A stretch of 17,769 bases of DNA from Rubrivivax sp. (GTDB lineage Bacteria; Pseudomonadota; Gammaproteobacteria; Burkholderiales; Burkholderiaceae). Both the position numbers and the translations under genes were made by a program. Shown in pieces: positions 7,566 through 16,003 of the stretch. How positions within the stretch are numbered: position 1 is the first letter of the stretch; every line of letters begins with the position of its first letter. The stretch spans positions 1-17,769 of the forward strand of contig SEEY01000120.1 of NCBI GenBank assembly GCA_004211235.1, in the 5' to 3' direction. The notes under the pieces were generated by a model. It was not told the origin of the DNA. It searched no databases and saw only the letters and a program-made list of their open reading frames with translations.

Positions 7566-8325
7566 AGCGCCACCGCACGGTCTTGAGTCTTTCGAGCAGG
7601 CGGGTGGCGCCGTCCAGCAGCAGGCCGATGACGCCGATGATGATCATGGCGGCGATGACGAGGTCGTAGCGGTTGCCGGCATTGCGCGAATCCATGATGA
7701 GGTAGCCCAGGCCGGAGCGCAGCGCGATCATCTCGGCCGCCACGACGACGAGCCAGGCCACGCCGATGCCGATGCGCATGCCGATGATGATTTCCGGCAG
7801 CACGGCCGGGATGACGACGCGGCGGAACAGCACGCCGCGCGTGACACCGAAGTTGGCCGCCGCGCGCAGGTAGCGCCGGTCGATGGTGTGCACGCCCGAC
7901 GTCGTCTGCACGATGAGCGGGAACACCGACGAGATGAAGATCAGGAAGATGGGCGACGCCTCACCGATGCCGAACCAGAGGATGGCCAGCGGAATCCAGG
8001 CGATCGGCGAGATCGGCCGCAGCATCTGGAAGATCGGGTTGAAGGTGCGGTAGGCGCCGCCCACCCAGCCCATCCACAGCCCGAGCGGAATGCCCACCAG
8101 CATGGCCAGGCCGAAGCCGACGCCGACGCGGTAGAGCGAGGCGCGGATGTGCTCCCACAGCGTGCCGTCCTCGGCCAGCTCCAGCGTGCCGGTGACGACG
8201 GCCCAGGGCCTGGGGAAGATGGGGCTGTCGTTGCGGTCGACGATGTACCACCACAGCGCAATGACCACCGCGATGACGGCCAGGGGTGGCAGCACGCGGG
8301 CGAGTCGGGAAGTCGGCGAATTCAA
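7555..8325 (-). CDS. ABC transporter permease, nitrate/taurine/sulfonate type
   Basis: This is a 256-residue inner-membrane permease with about six hydrophobic segments. It has the cytoplasmic coupling loop of binding-protein-dependent permeases at RAAANFGVTRGVLFRRVVIP, which docks on the ATPase. I place the start at TTG 8325 rather than the longer in-frame ATG at 8376. TTG 8325 overlaps the upstream stop as TTGA, matching the ATGA and GTGA overlaps elsewhere in the operon, and GGAG lies about eight bases upstream. The extra N-terminal 17 residues of the longer form are charged and unlike a permease. Its partners are the ATPase downstream and the binding protein upstream, so this is a complete importer with a single permease gene, probably working as a homodimer. 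Confidence 0.92.
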   Translation of the reverse strand: MNSPTSRLARVLPPLAVIAVVIALWWYIVDRNDSPIFPRPWAVVTGTLELAEDGTLWEHIRASLYRVGVGFGLAMLVGIPLGLWMGWVGGAYRTFNPIFQMLRPISPIAWIPLAILWFGIGEASPIFLIFISSVFPLIVQTTSGVHTIDRRYLRAAANFGVTRGVLFRRVVIPAVLPEIIIGMRIGIGVAWLVVVAAEMIALRSGLGYLIMDSRNAGNRYDLVIAAMIIIGVIGLLLDGATRLLERLKTVRWRYVR

Positions 8326-8765
8326 GCAGGGGTCTCCGTGGCGGTGGGGGCGCGGTTGCGGTGCTGCCAGCGCCATTGCAGGCGCTGCCAGCCGGGTTCG
8401 GGCGTGGGCGCCACCACCACGGCCATCTGGCCGCTGGCGTGCGCACTGCAGTCGAAGCTGTAGGTCGATGCCACCTCGAAGGGCAGCCGAAAACTCTGCC
8501 CCGGCATGATGAGCACCGGCCCGAACTGCTGCGGCACGTCGTCGCGGTTGCGCAGCAGCAGCTGGTCGTTCAGGCCCAGCGTCAGGTCGATGCGGTCGGG
8601 CAGGATCTCCACCTTGTCACCGGCCATGCGGCGCGCGTAGGTGCCGTGCGGAATCTCGAACAGCTCGTCCCGCGACGCGAGCTGCAGCGGCGCGAACGCG
8701 GCCCAGCCGAGCCAGGACAGCGGCGCCACCAGCATGAGGGGCAGAAGCCGGAGCCAGGTTTTCAC
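8322..8765 (-). CDS. Cupredoxin-like exported protein with incomplete copper site
   Basis: This 147-residue protein has an N-terminal hydrophobic segment (about 5-26) that should export it or anchor it to the periplasmic face. The rest is strand-rich, with a C-terminal FDCSAHASGQM loop: C106, H109 and M114 in the C-x2-H-x4-M spacing of plastocyanin-type blue copper sites. The other histidine ligand, usually in an N-x-H type turn before the strand, is not seen; the corresponding stretch reads NRDDVPQQFGP (75-83), with Gln at the expected place. Copper binding is therefore possible but atypical. The start is GTG 8765, overlapping the stop of the SCO-like gene as GTGA. It ends in the TTGA overlap with the permease. 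A role as copper carrier or sensor for the transporter is inference. Confidence 0.8.
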   Translation of the reverse strand: MKTWLRLLPLMLVAPLSWLGWAAFAPLQLASRDELFEIPHGTYARRMAGDKVEILPDRIDLTLGLNDQLLLRNRDDVPQQFGPVLIMPGQSFRLPFEVASTYSFDCSAHASGQMAVVVAPTPEPGWQRLQWRWQHRNRAPTATETPA

Positions 8766-9296
8766 TTGGCGGCCAGGAGCAGCTTGAGGTCGTGCACGAA
8801 ATCCGCGGCCGGATGGCCGTAGGGCATCATGGCCCGCAGCCTGCCCGCGCGGTCGATCAGCCAGACGGACGTGGAGTGGTTCATGCCGTAGGCGTTGGGC
8901 TGGGCTGCTTCAATCTTCTGGGCCACGACGCCGTAGCGCGGCGAGGTACTGGCGGATGCGGGCGATGTCGTCCCGTGCCGGGTCCACCGTCACGTAGACG
9001 ACCTGCACGTCCGCGGCGTTCGCGCCGAGCTGCCTGCGCGCCTCGGCCAGCGTCGCCAGCGTCGTCGGGCAGACCTCCGGGCAGTTCGTGAAGCCGAACA
9101 CCAGCAGCACCAGCCGGCCCTTGAAGCGTGCGAGATCCAGTGCGGCGCCGTCGCTGCCTTTCAGTGAGAACTCCGGCGCAGGTTGCGCGGGCTCGAAGAC
9201 ACCGGCCTTTAGACGCGGCGCGGCGGCGTTGGCAGCCTGCATCGCCAGCGGCAGCGCGGCGACCAGCAGCGGTGCCAGGACGTGCCGTCGCTTCAT
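8762..9296 (-). pseudogene. SCO1/SenC-like copper chaperone, frame broken by internal deletion
   Basis: SCO proteins are membrane-tethered or secreted thioredoxin-fold copper chaperones for cytochrome oxidase. The first part (ATG 9296, overlapping the binding-protein stop as ATGA) reads a signal peptide (MKRRHVLAPLLVAALPLAMQ), then PEFSLKGSDG, the copper motif TNCPEVCPTT (C72, C76) and YVTVDPARDDIARIRQYLA. After about residue 119 (near 8940) this frame ends at a stop at 8910. A second frame then continues the family exactly: YGVVAQKIEAAQ, the conserved histidine in GMNHSTSVWLID, and GHPAADFVHDLKLLLAAK to TGA 8762. About 20-27 residues between YLA and YGVV are missing, and the junction shifts frame by one. 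A true pseudogene or an assembly deletion would look the same. The truncated product keeps CxxxC but lacks the histidine ligand. Confidence 0.85.
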
Positions 9297-10378
9297 AGCA
9301 TGATGGGCGCGCCCTTCGCGGCCTTCACGAAACTCTCGTCCACGTACTTTTCGTAGGGCACCGGCGCCTTCAGCGTGCCGGCCTGCAGGGACAGCTGCAT
9401 CAGCTCCTCGAACTCCGCGCGGATCATGCGCAGGTCGCCGTAGGTCACGCGGTCGGTCGGGTTCTCCATCACGAAGCGCAGGATGGCCGGGTCCTGGTTG
9501 AAGAACTTGCGCCCGGCGGCGATCTGGATGGCCTTCTCGCGGTTGGCGGCCTGCTGGTCCAGCCAGTTGCCGGCGCCCTGCACATGGTCGACCAGGTTCT
9601 GCACCAGCGGGCGGTTGCTCTTGATGAGCTCCTCGCGCACGGTCAGCACGCAGCAGATGTAGTTGCGCCATTCGTCGCGCGTCATGCGCAGCGGCCGGGC
9701 ATAACCCGCCTTCTGCGCGGCAGCGCCGAAGGGCTCGCCGGTGCAGTAGCCGTCCACGGCCTTGGCGAACAGCGCGGCCGGCATGTCGGGCGGCGGCATC
9801 TCGACGATCTGGATGTCCTTCGGGCTCATGCCCTCGGCGGCGAGCATCTTGCGCAGGAACAGGAAGTCGACCGCGAAGCGGCTCGGAATGGCGATGCGCT
9901 TGGCGGCAAGGTCCTTGAACTTCTTGTAGGGCGAGTCGGTGCGCACCATGATCACGGCACCCGAGCGGTGGCCCAGCGAGACGATCTTGACCGGGATCTT
10001 CTTGTCCGCCAGGTCCATCACCAGCGGCGCCAGCATGTAGGCCGCCTGGATGCTGCCCGTCATCAGCGATTCCTTGATCTCCGGCCAGCCGTTGTACTTG
10101 CTGTACTCGAACTGGAATGCCGAGCTGCCCGCCGCCTTGTTCGACGCCACGCGCGCCGAGCATGCAATCGGCAGCGTCAGGTTGCAGGTGACGGGCAGAC
10201 CGCCGACGACCAGCGGGTCGGCAGCCTGTGCCGCAGCTGCTGCCGGCAGCAGCGCGGTTGCCGCGAGGCCCTGCAGCAGCTGCCGGCGGTCCAGACCGGG
10301 GCCAGGGGCAGCGGGGGAAAACGCGGTCGAGTCGGGATTCATGGGTCGTGCGGAGTAGCCGCTCAGCTTTGTCTGCAT
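9293..10378 (-). CDS. Tat-exported NrtA/CmpA-like ABC transporter substrate-binding protein
   Basis: This is a 361-residue periplasmic binding protein of the NMT1/NrtA-CmpA type. The twin-arginine signal LDRRQLLQGLAATALLP (RR at 31-32) is followed by an Ala-rich region and a likely cut near AQA/ADP. Family features include LMTGSIQAAYMLAPLV, GHRSGAVIMV, IAIPSRFAVDFLFLRKML and a lobe with VDGYCTGEPFGAA. The mature protein has five cysteines (C65 and C73 near the ligand-facing N-terminus, C212, C242, C243), many for this family, in an operon with copper-type proteins. ATG 10378 is listed; MNPDST at 10342 is an equally plausible start and gives a more usual Tat leader length. Nitrate, bicarbonate, taurine or a metal complex are all conceivable substrates; I cannot decide between them. 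First gene of the operon. Confidence 0.9.
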   Translation of the reverse strand: MQTKLSGYSARPMNPDSTAFSPAAPGPGLDRRQLLQGLAATALLPAAAAAQAADPLVVGGLPVTCNLTLPIACSARVASNKAAGSSAFQFEYSKYNGWPEIKESLMTGSIQAAYMLAPLVMDLADKKIPVKIVSLGHRSGAVIMVRTDSPYKKFKDLAAKRIAIPSRFAVDFLFLRKMLAAEGMSPKDIQIVEMPPPDMPAALFAKAVDGYCTGEPFGAAAQKAGYARPLRMTRDEWRNYICCVLTVREELIKSNRPLVQNLVDHVQGAGNWLDQQAANREKAIQIAAGRKFFNQDPAILRFVMENPTDRVTYGDLRMIRAEFEELMQLSLQAGTLKAPVPYEKYVDESFVKAAKGAPIML

Positions 10379-10503
10379 GGGGTGGAGTGTCCATAGGTGC
10401 TGACGGAATTGATCCGACGTACCTACCTGCCTGCCGCAGTGGCGCGGGCAGCCGATTGTCCTTGCGCCGGCCGCCCGCCGCTGCCCGGAACTACCATCGC
10501 GGC
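10379..10503. promoter_or_regulatory. Divergent promoter region between importer operon and Cys-rich genes
   Basis: These 125 bases must carry promoters for both the minus-strand importer operon and the plus-strand Cys-rich genes. I see a short imperfect inverted repeat CGGAATTGATCCG (10404-10416) but no convincing -35/-10 pair and no recognisable CueR- or CsoR-type copper box. Confidence 0.35.
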
Positions 10504-10785
10504 ATGCGCAAGCTGCTCGCCCTCGTTCTCGTGCTGTCTGGATGCCTGGCCTTCATCGGCCAGGCGTTCGCCAGCACGCAGGCTGGCTATGCCGATTGCT
10601 GCCTTCACGGCTGCAAGGGCATGGCGCAGTGCGCGAGCGCCGTGTGCCAGGCCTGCGCCGCGCCTCAGGCGGCGCCGCTGCCTGGCCAGCCGCCGGAGCT
10701 GGCGTCCGATGGACCGCTCTGGCCGCTGGCAGAGGCCACGTTCGATGCCGGTTCAAGACCGCAGCCGTGGACGCCGCCCGATTAG
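10504..10785 (+). CDS. Small secreted Cys-rich protein, unrecognised
   Basis: This is a 93-residue protein starting at ATG 10504. A signal peptide is clear at residues 1-24 (MRKLLALVLVLSGCLAFIGQ followed by AFA). The mature part opens with a cysteine cluster, ADCCLHGCKGMAQCASAVCQ and then AC, giving six cysteines plus His and Met. A Pro/Ala-rich tail ends WTPPD. The cysteine and histidine cluster suggests metal binding or disulfide bonding in the periplasm; short Cys/His proteins of this sort occur near copper-handling genes, but I do not assign a family. It is divergent from the importer/SCO/cupredoxin operon and 46 bases upstream of another Cys-rich gene. No strong ribosome binding site is seen. 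Confidence 0.65.
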   Translation: MRKLLALVLVLSGCLAFIGQAFASTQAGYADCCLHGCKGMAQCASAVCQACAAPQAAPLPGQPPELASDGPLWPLAEATFDAGSRPQPWTPPD

Positions 10786-10831
10786 GTTGATGCCTGCTTC
10801 CACAAGCCCATCAACCCTCGAAAGGAACACC

Positions 10832-10960
10832 ATGAAATCCAAGCTCATCAAGGCCGCTGCGGCCGTCGTCCTGCTCGGCGGCTCGGCCGCCGCCTTTGCG
10901 GCCCAGGCCTGCTGCGTCGACATCGCCTGCTGCCTCCAGCAGCTGCTGTGCTGCCTGTAA
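10832..10960 (+). CDS. Tiny secreted peptide with three Cys-Cys pairs
   Basis: This is a 42-residue ORF at ATG 10832 with AAAGGA (10821-10826) five bases upstream, a good ribosome binding site. Residues 1-24 form a textbook signal peptide (MKSKLIKAAAAVVLLGGSAA then AFAA). The predicted mature peptide, QACCVDIACCLQQLLCCL, is only 18 residues and has six cysteines as three CC pairs. A perfect intrinsic terminator follows 22 bases after the stop, so this is a real transcription unit end. The product could bind Cu(I) or another soft metal, be a disulfide-rich peptide, or be a precursor for modification. No family is recognised and no modifying enzyme is adjacent. Confidence 0.7.
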   Translation: MKSKLIKAAAAVVLLGGSAAAFAAQACCVDIACCLQQLLCCL

Positions 10961-10982
10961 GCCCTCATTGAACTGAGACCGG

Positions 10983-11012
10983 GGCCGGCGCCTGTGCGCC
11001 GGCCTTTTGTTT
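10983..11012 (+). terminator. Intrinsic terminator of the Cys-rich peptide genes
   Basis: GGCCGGCGC (10983-10991) pairs perfectly with GCGCCGGCC (10996-11004) across a CTGT loop, followed by TTTTGTTT (11005-11012). A nine-base GC-rich stem and T-run make a strong Rho-independent terminator for plus-strand transcription. Confidence 0.93.
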
Positions 11013-11025
11013 GGTGGGTGCCGCG

Positions 11026-11051
11026 AAAAAAAAGGCGGCCCGGGGGCCGCC
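11026..11051 (-). terminator. Intrinsic terminator of glutamate dehydrogenase
   Basis: Read on the minus strand, a seven-base stem (11045-11051 with 11034-11040) and four-base loop are followed by eight T (complement of the A-run 11026-11033). It lies 24 bases after the gdh stop and faces the plus-strand terminator 13 bases away. Confidence 0.93.
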
Positions 11052-11075
11052 GTCTTGCTGTGGGCCCTGCCCGGT

Positions 11076-12347
11076 TCAGGGATACAGGCCGCGTTCCTCG
11101 CGCGCCTGCAGCACCCGCGTGCAGGCCACCGTGAAGGCCGCGGTGCGCAGCGTGATGCGGTGCAGCTCGCTGGTCTCCCAGATGTTCTTGAAGGCGCCGA
11201 TCATGATCTTGTCCAGGCGCACATTGATCTCGTCCTCGGTCCAGAAGAAGGACGAGAAGTCCTGCACCCATTCGAAGTAGCTCACCGTCACGCCGCCGGC
11301 ATTGGCGATGACGTCCGGCACGACGACGATGCCGCGGTCGGCCAGCACGGCTTCGCCGTCCGGCGTGGTCGGGCCGTTGGCGCCTTCGAGCACGAGGCGC
11401 GTCTTGATGCGCTGGGCACGCTCGGCGGTGATCTGGCCTTCCAGCGCCGCCGGGATCAGCACGTCGCTGGCCACGTCCCAGAAGTTCTCGTCGGCGATCT
11501 TGTCCGCACCGGCAAAGCCGGCCACGCCCTTGTAGGTGGCCACATGCTCCAGCAGGTTGGCCATGTCGAAGCCGTTCTCGTTCAGGATGGTGCCGGTGTG
11601 GTCCTGCACGCAGACGACCTTGGCACCGTTGGCGGCGAACAGCTTGGCGGCGATGGAGCCGACGTTGCCGAAGCCCTGCACGGCAATGCGGGCGCCGTCC
11701 AGCGGCTGGTTCAGGCGGCGCATCGCTTCGCGGCCGACGACGAACACGCCGCGGCCGGTGGCGGCCACGCGGCCGAGCGAGCCGCCCAGCTCGACCGGCT
11801 TGCCGGTGACGACGCCGGTCGCCGTTGAGCCGGTGTTCATCGAATACGTGTCCATCATCCAGGCCATGATCTGGCCGTTGGTGTTGACGTCAGGCGCCGG
11901 GATGTCCTGCTGCGGGCCGATGATGATGCCGATCTCGCTGGTGTAGCGGCGCGTCATCTTCTCCAGCTCCTTCAGGCTGAGCGCCTTGGGGTCGACGCGG
12001 ATGCCGCCCTTGGCGCCGCCGTAGGGCAGGTTGACGGCGGCGTTCTTGATCGTCATCCAGGCCGACAGCGCCATCACCTCTTCCAGCGTCACGTCCGGGT
12101 GGTAGCGCACGCCGCCCTTGCCCGGGCCGCGCGTCAGGCTGTGCTGCACGCGATAGCCCTCGAAGTGGGCGATGCTGCCGTTGTCCATCTCGATGGGGAT
12201 GTCGACGATCAGCGCGCGCTTCGGGCGCCGCAGCGTCTCCACCCAGCGGGCCAGGCCGCCCAGGTAAGGCTCCACCGCGTCGATCTGCGACAGATACGTG
12301 CCCCACGGGCTGTTGCGCGTGGGCGAGACGAAGGACAGGTTGGGCAT
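11076..12347 (-). CDS. gdhA: Glu/Leu/Phe/Val dehydrogenase family, glutamate dehydrogenase
   Basis: This 423-residue cytoplasmic enzyme catalyses reversible oxidative deamination of glutamate to 2-oxoglutarate and ammonia with NAD(P). The substrate-binding lysine lies in GPGKGGVR (K77). The catalytic lysine lies in the family signature [10 protein letters not shown] (K113). The Rossmann nucleotide motif GFGNVG is at 225-230. [19 protein letters not shown] and [19 protein letters not shown] complete the C-terminal domain. Length is typical for the hexameric class. ATG 12347 is chosen because ACGGAG lies six bases upstream and MPNLSFVSP starts the conserved part; the open frame back to 12479 is not needed. 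It is divergent from the antiporter gene. Cofactor preference is not settled by what I can see. Confidence 0.95.
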   Translation of the reverse strand: MPNLSFVSPTRNSPWGTYLSQIDAVEPYLGGLARWVETLRRPKRALIVDIPIEMDNGSIAHFEGYRVQHSLTRGPGKGGVRYHPDVTLEEVMALSAWMTIKNAAVNLPYGGAKGGIRVDPKALSLKELEKMTRRYTSEIGIIIGPQQDIPAPDVNTNGQIMAWMMDTYSMNTGSTATGVVTGKPVELGGSLGRVAATGRGVFVVGREAMRRLNQPLDGARIAVQGFGNVGSIAAKLFAANGAKVVCVQDHTGTILNENGFDMANLLEHVATYKGVAGFAGADKIADENFWDVASDVLIPAALEGQITAERAQRIKTRLVLEGANGPTTPDGEAVLADRGIVVVPDVIANAGGVTVSYFEWVQDFSSFFWTEDEINVRLDKIMIGAFKNIWETSELHRITLRTAAFTVACTRVLQAREERGLYP

Positions 12348-12385
12348 GAAACGCTCCGTAACTTTGAGTGGGGCGAACGGTAGCG

Positions 12386-12400
12386 CGAAGCCTGGCTTCG
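12386..12400. promoter_or_regulatory. Perfect palindrome in the gdh leader, candidate operator
   Basis: CGAAGCC (12386-12392) and GGCTTCG (12394-12400) form a perfect inverted repeat around one central base, 38 bases upstream of the gdh start. It could be a repressor or activator half-site pair, or a hairpin in the gdh leader RNA. Confidence 0.4.
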
Positions 12401-12422
12401 TTGGCACAACATGTCTAGCCAA
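12401..12422. promoter_or_regulatory. Inverted repeat TTGGC-N12-GCCAA
   Basis: TTGGC (12401-12405) and GCCAA (12418-12422) flank twelve bases, directly next to the 12386-12400 palindrome. The length and position in a divergent promoter region fit an operator for a dimeric regulator, but the factor is unknown. Confidence 0.35.
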
Positions 12423-12458
12423 GTGGGTATTGGGCCATGCAAGCAACGCATGGGCCCT

Positions 12459-12470
12459 CTCACATGTGAG
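12459..12470. promoter_or_regulatory. Perfect 12-base palindrome between gdh and the antiporter
   Basis: CTCACATGTGAG is an exact palindrome, 62 bases upstream of the antiporter start. The half-sites resemble TCACA/TGTGA but are joined without the six-base gap of a CRP site, so I do not call it one. Confidence 0.35.
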
Positions 12471-12531
12471 GGATTTCACTTCCTGCAGCGCCTTTGGGAG
12501 GCGGCCAGAGCCGCCCGAATACCATCGCCCG

Positions 12532-14526
12532 GTGACCTCGCTCGACCTCGCCCTGCTCTATCTCGTCGCCGCCGTGCTGGGCGTCGTCGTCTGCCGTTCG
12601 CTGAAGCTGCCGCCCATGCTGGGCTACCTGGCGGTGGGCGTGGTGATCGGGCCGAATGCGCTGGCGTTTGCGCATGACACCGCAGCCATCCAGTACCTGG
12701 CGGAGTTCGGCGTCGTCTTCCTGATGTTCGCCATCGGGCTGGAGTTCAACCTGACCAAGCTGCGCGCGTTGCGCACGGCGGTGTTCGGCATCGGCATGTT
12801 CCAGGTGGTGCTGACCATCGGTGGCGCCATGCTCGGCAATGCGTTGCTGATCGCCGGCTTCGCGATGCTCGGCGTGGCCTGGGAGCTGACCTGGGGTGGC
12901 GCGCTGGTGCTGGGCGCCGCCATGGCGATGAGCTCCACGGCCATTGTCGTCAAGCTCATGGCCGAGCGGCTGGAGCTGGAGAGCCCGCACGGCAAGCTCG
13001 TCATGGGCGTGCTGCTGTTCCAGGATCTGGCCGTCGTGCCGCTGCTGGTGCTGATCCCGGCGCTGAACAGCAGCGGTGGCGAGATGATGAGCGCCCTGGC
13101 CTGGGCCGCGCTGAAGGCGGTCGTGCTGCTCGGGCTGCTGCTTTACGGCGGCCAGAAGCTGATGCGCTGGTGGCTCACGCTGGTGGCGCGGCGCAAGAGC
13201 GACGAGCTCTTCATGCTGAACCTGCTGCTCGTCACGCTCGGCCTGGCCTGGATGACCGAGCATGCCGGCCTGAGCCTGGCGCTGGGCGCCTTCCTCGCCG
13301 GCATGCTGATCTCCGAGACCGAATACCGGCACCAGGTCGAGACCGACATCCGGCCCTTCCACGACGTGCTGCTCGGCCTGTTCTTCATCACCATCGGCAT
13401 GAAGCTGGACTGGCGGCCGCTGGTGGACCACTGGTGGCTGGTGATCCTGCTCACGGCGGCGCCGGTGGTTGCCAAGTTCGCGCTGATCGCCGGCCTGGCG
13501 CGCCTCTTCAAGTCACCGCCCGGCGTGGCGCTGCGCACGGGCCTGTATCTCGCGCAGGCCGGCGAGTTCGGCTTCGTGCTGCTGACGCTCGGCGCCCAGC
13601 ACGGGCTGGTGGCGCCGCAGTGGGTCAGCCCCGTGCTGGCCAGCATGGTGCTGTCCATGCTGATCACGCCCATCCTGATCATGTACAGCAACCGCATCGT
13701 CATGAAGCTGTCCAGCAGCGACTGGCTGATGCAGTCGGTGCAGCTGACCACCATCGCCAAGAAGAGCATCAAGGCCGAGGCCCACGTCATCATTGCCGGC
13801 TACGGCCGCTCGGGGCAGAACCTGGCGCGCCTGCTGGAGGGCGAGCACATTCCCTACATGGCGTTGGACCTGGACCCGGACCGCGTGCGCCAGGCCGCCG
13901 CCGCCGGGCAGAGCGTCGTCTTCGGCGACGCGGCCAAGGTGCAGAGCCTGATGGCGGCCGGTCTGGCGCGGGCCAGCGCCGTCGTGGTCAGCTATCACGA
14001 CACGCCGTCGGCGCTGAAGATCCTGAACCTCGTGCAGACGCATGCGCCGCAGGTGCCGGTCATTGTGCGCACCATCGACGACAGCGACCTGGAGAAGCTG
14101 CGCGCCGCCGGCGCCACCGAGGTGGTGCCCGAGGCCATCGAGGGCAGCCTGATGCTCGCCTCGCACGCGCTGGCGCTCGTGGGCGTGCCGATGCGCCGCG
14201 TCATCCGCATCACCCGCGATGCGCGTGACAAGCGCTACGGCCTGCTGCGCGGCTATTTCCACGGTGCCGACGACGACACGGCCGACGATGTCGACCAGGC
14301 CCGGCTCACCTCCATCACGCTGCCGGTGGCCACGCCGCTGGCCGGCGAGCGGCTGGGCGACCTCGCGCTGCATGCCACGGGCGTGCACGTGGTGTCGCTG
14401 CGCCGCGCCTCCGGCCGCGTCGAGGCCGCGGGAGACGATGCGGTGCTGGCCGGCAACGACGTGCTCGTCATCTCGGGCCTGCCGCCCGCCCTGGCCCTGG
14501 CCGAGCAGAAGCTGCTGCGGATCTGA
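12532..14526 (+). CDS. CPA2-family K+/H+ antiporter with TrkA domains (KefB/KefC-like)
   Basis: This 664-residue inner-membrane protein exchanges monovalent cations, usually K+ efflux for H+. Residues 1 to about 390 form the Na+/H+-exchanger-type membrane domain with about 12-13 hydrophobic segments ([52 protein letters not shown]). A cytosolic TrkA-N domain follows from about 416, with the nucleotide motif GYGRSG and the acidic strand end [11 protein letters not shown] TrkA-C domain is at about 590-664 ([25 protein letters not shown]). GTG 12532 is chosen because it directly precedes the first membrane helix and gives the usual family length; upstream sequence in the same frame overlaps the gdh promoter and is not protein-like. 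No clear ribosome binding site is seen. The protein ends at TGA 14526. Confidence 0.92.
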   Translation: MTSLDLALLYLVAAVLGVVVCRSLKLPPMLGYLAVGVVIGPNALAFAHDTAAIQYLAEFGVVFLMFAIGLEFNLTKLRALRTAVFGIGMFQVVLTIGGAMLGNALLIAGFAMLGVAWELTWGGALVLGAAMAMSSTAIVVKLMAERLELESPHGKLVMGVLLFQDLAVVPLLVLIPALNSSGGEMMSALAWAALKAVVLLGLLLYGGQKLMRWWLTLVARRKSDELFMLNLLLVTLGLAWMTEHAGLSLALGAFLAGMLISETEYRHQVETDIRPFHDVLLGLFFITIGMKLDWRPLVDHWWLVILLTAAPVVAKFALIAGLARLFKSPPGVALRTGLYLAQAGEFGFVLLTLGAQHGLVAPQWVSPVLASMVLSMLITPILIMYSNRIVMKLSSSDWLMQSVQLTTIAKKSIKAEAHVIIAGYGRSGQNLARLLEGEHIPYMALDLDPDRVRQAAAAGQSVVFGDAAKVQSLMAAGLARASAVVVSYHDTPSALKILNLVQTHAPQVPVIVRTIDDSDLEKLRAAGATEVVPEAIEGSLMLASHALALVGVPMRRVIRITRDARDKRYGLLRGYFHGADDDTADDVDQARLTSITLPVATPLAGERLGDLALHATGVHVVSLRRASGRVEAAGDDAVLAGNDVLVISGLPPALALAEQKLLRI

Positions 14527-14635
14527 CATGCCGTGTGGCTGGCGCGGCCTGCGCCAAAGCCGGCTGCCGCCTGCGTGACAAGCGGCACGGCGGGCGTGGG
14601 CCACACTGGCGCCACCTGCCTCGACAAGCCGCGCC

Positions 14636-15898
<1,263 letters not shown>

Positions 15899-15990
15899 AG
15901 CACGCGCCTGCCGCGCGGTTTGGCGCCCGCGCTCGAACGGCGGCAGACGCCTCCCAGCAAGCCAGCGCGGCTAGAGTGCGGGCTCCAACG

Positions 15991-15996
15991 AAGGAG
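15991..15996 (+). promoter_or_regulatory. Ribosome binding site for the DUF1631 gene
   Basis: AAGGAG is a near-perfect Shine-Dalgarno sequence seven bases before an in-frame CTG at 16004; no ATG, GTG or TTG lies at a suitable distance in that frame. A TAGAGT box at 15972-15977 could be the -10 element of a promoter starting near 15984. This site is the main reason for placing the start at CTG 16004. Confidence 0.6.
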
Positions 15997-16003
15997 CGCG
16001 ACC

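Noticed and set aside
5877..7586. Plus-strand ORF of 569 codons opposite the membrane protein and ABC ATPase
   Set aside because: The translation is Arg/His/Gln-rich with no domain, while the minus strand has Walker motifs and good gene starts.
8892..8908. Apparent second frameshift in the SCO-like gene near a GGGCTGGGCT repeat
   Set aside because: Rereading the strand shows the frame continues without a break through IEAAQPNAYGMNHS; only the junction near 8938 shifts frame.
10832..10960. Methanobactin-type precursor peptide
   Set aside because: It has a Sec-type signal peptide, the core lacks the methanobactin pattern, and no MbnB/MbnC-like genes are adjacent.
12459..12470. CRP/FNR binding site at CTCACATGTGAG
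   Set aside because: The half-sites abut with no spacer, unlike the TGTGA-N6-TCACA consensus, so no named regulator is assigned.
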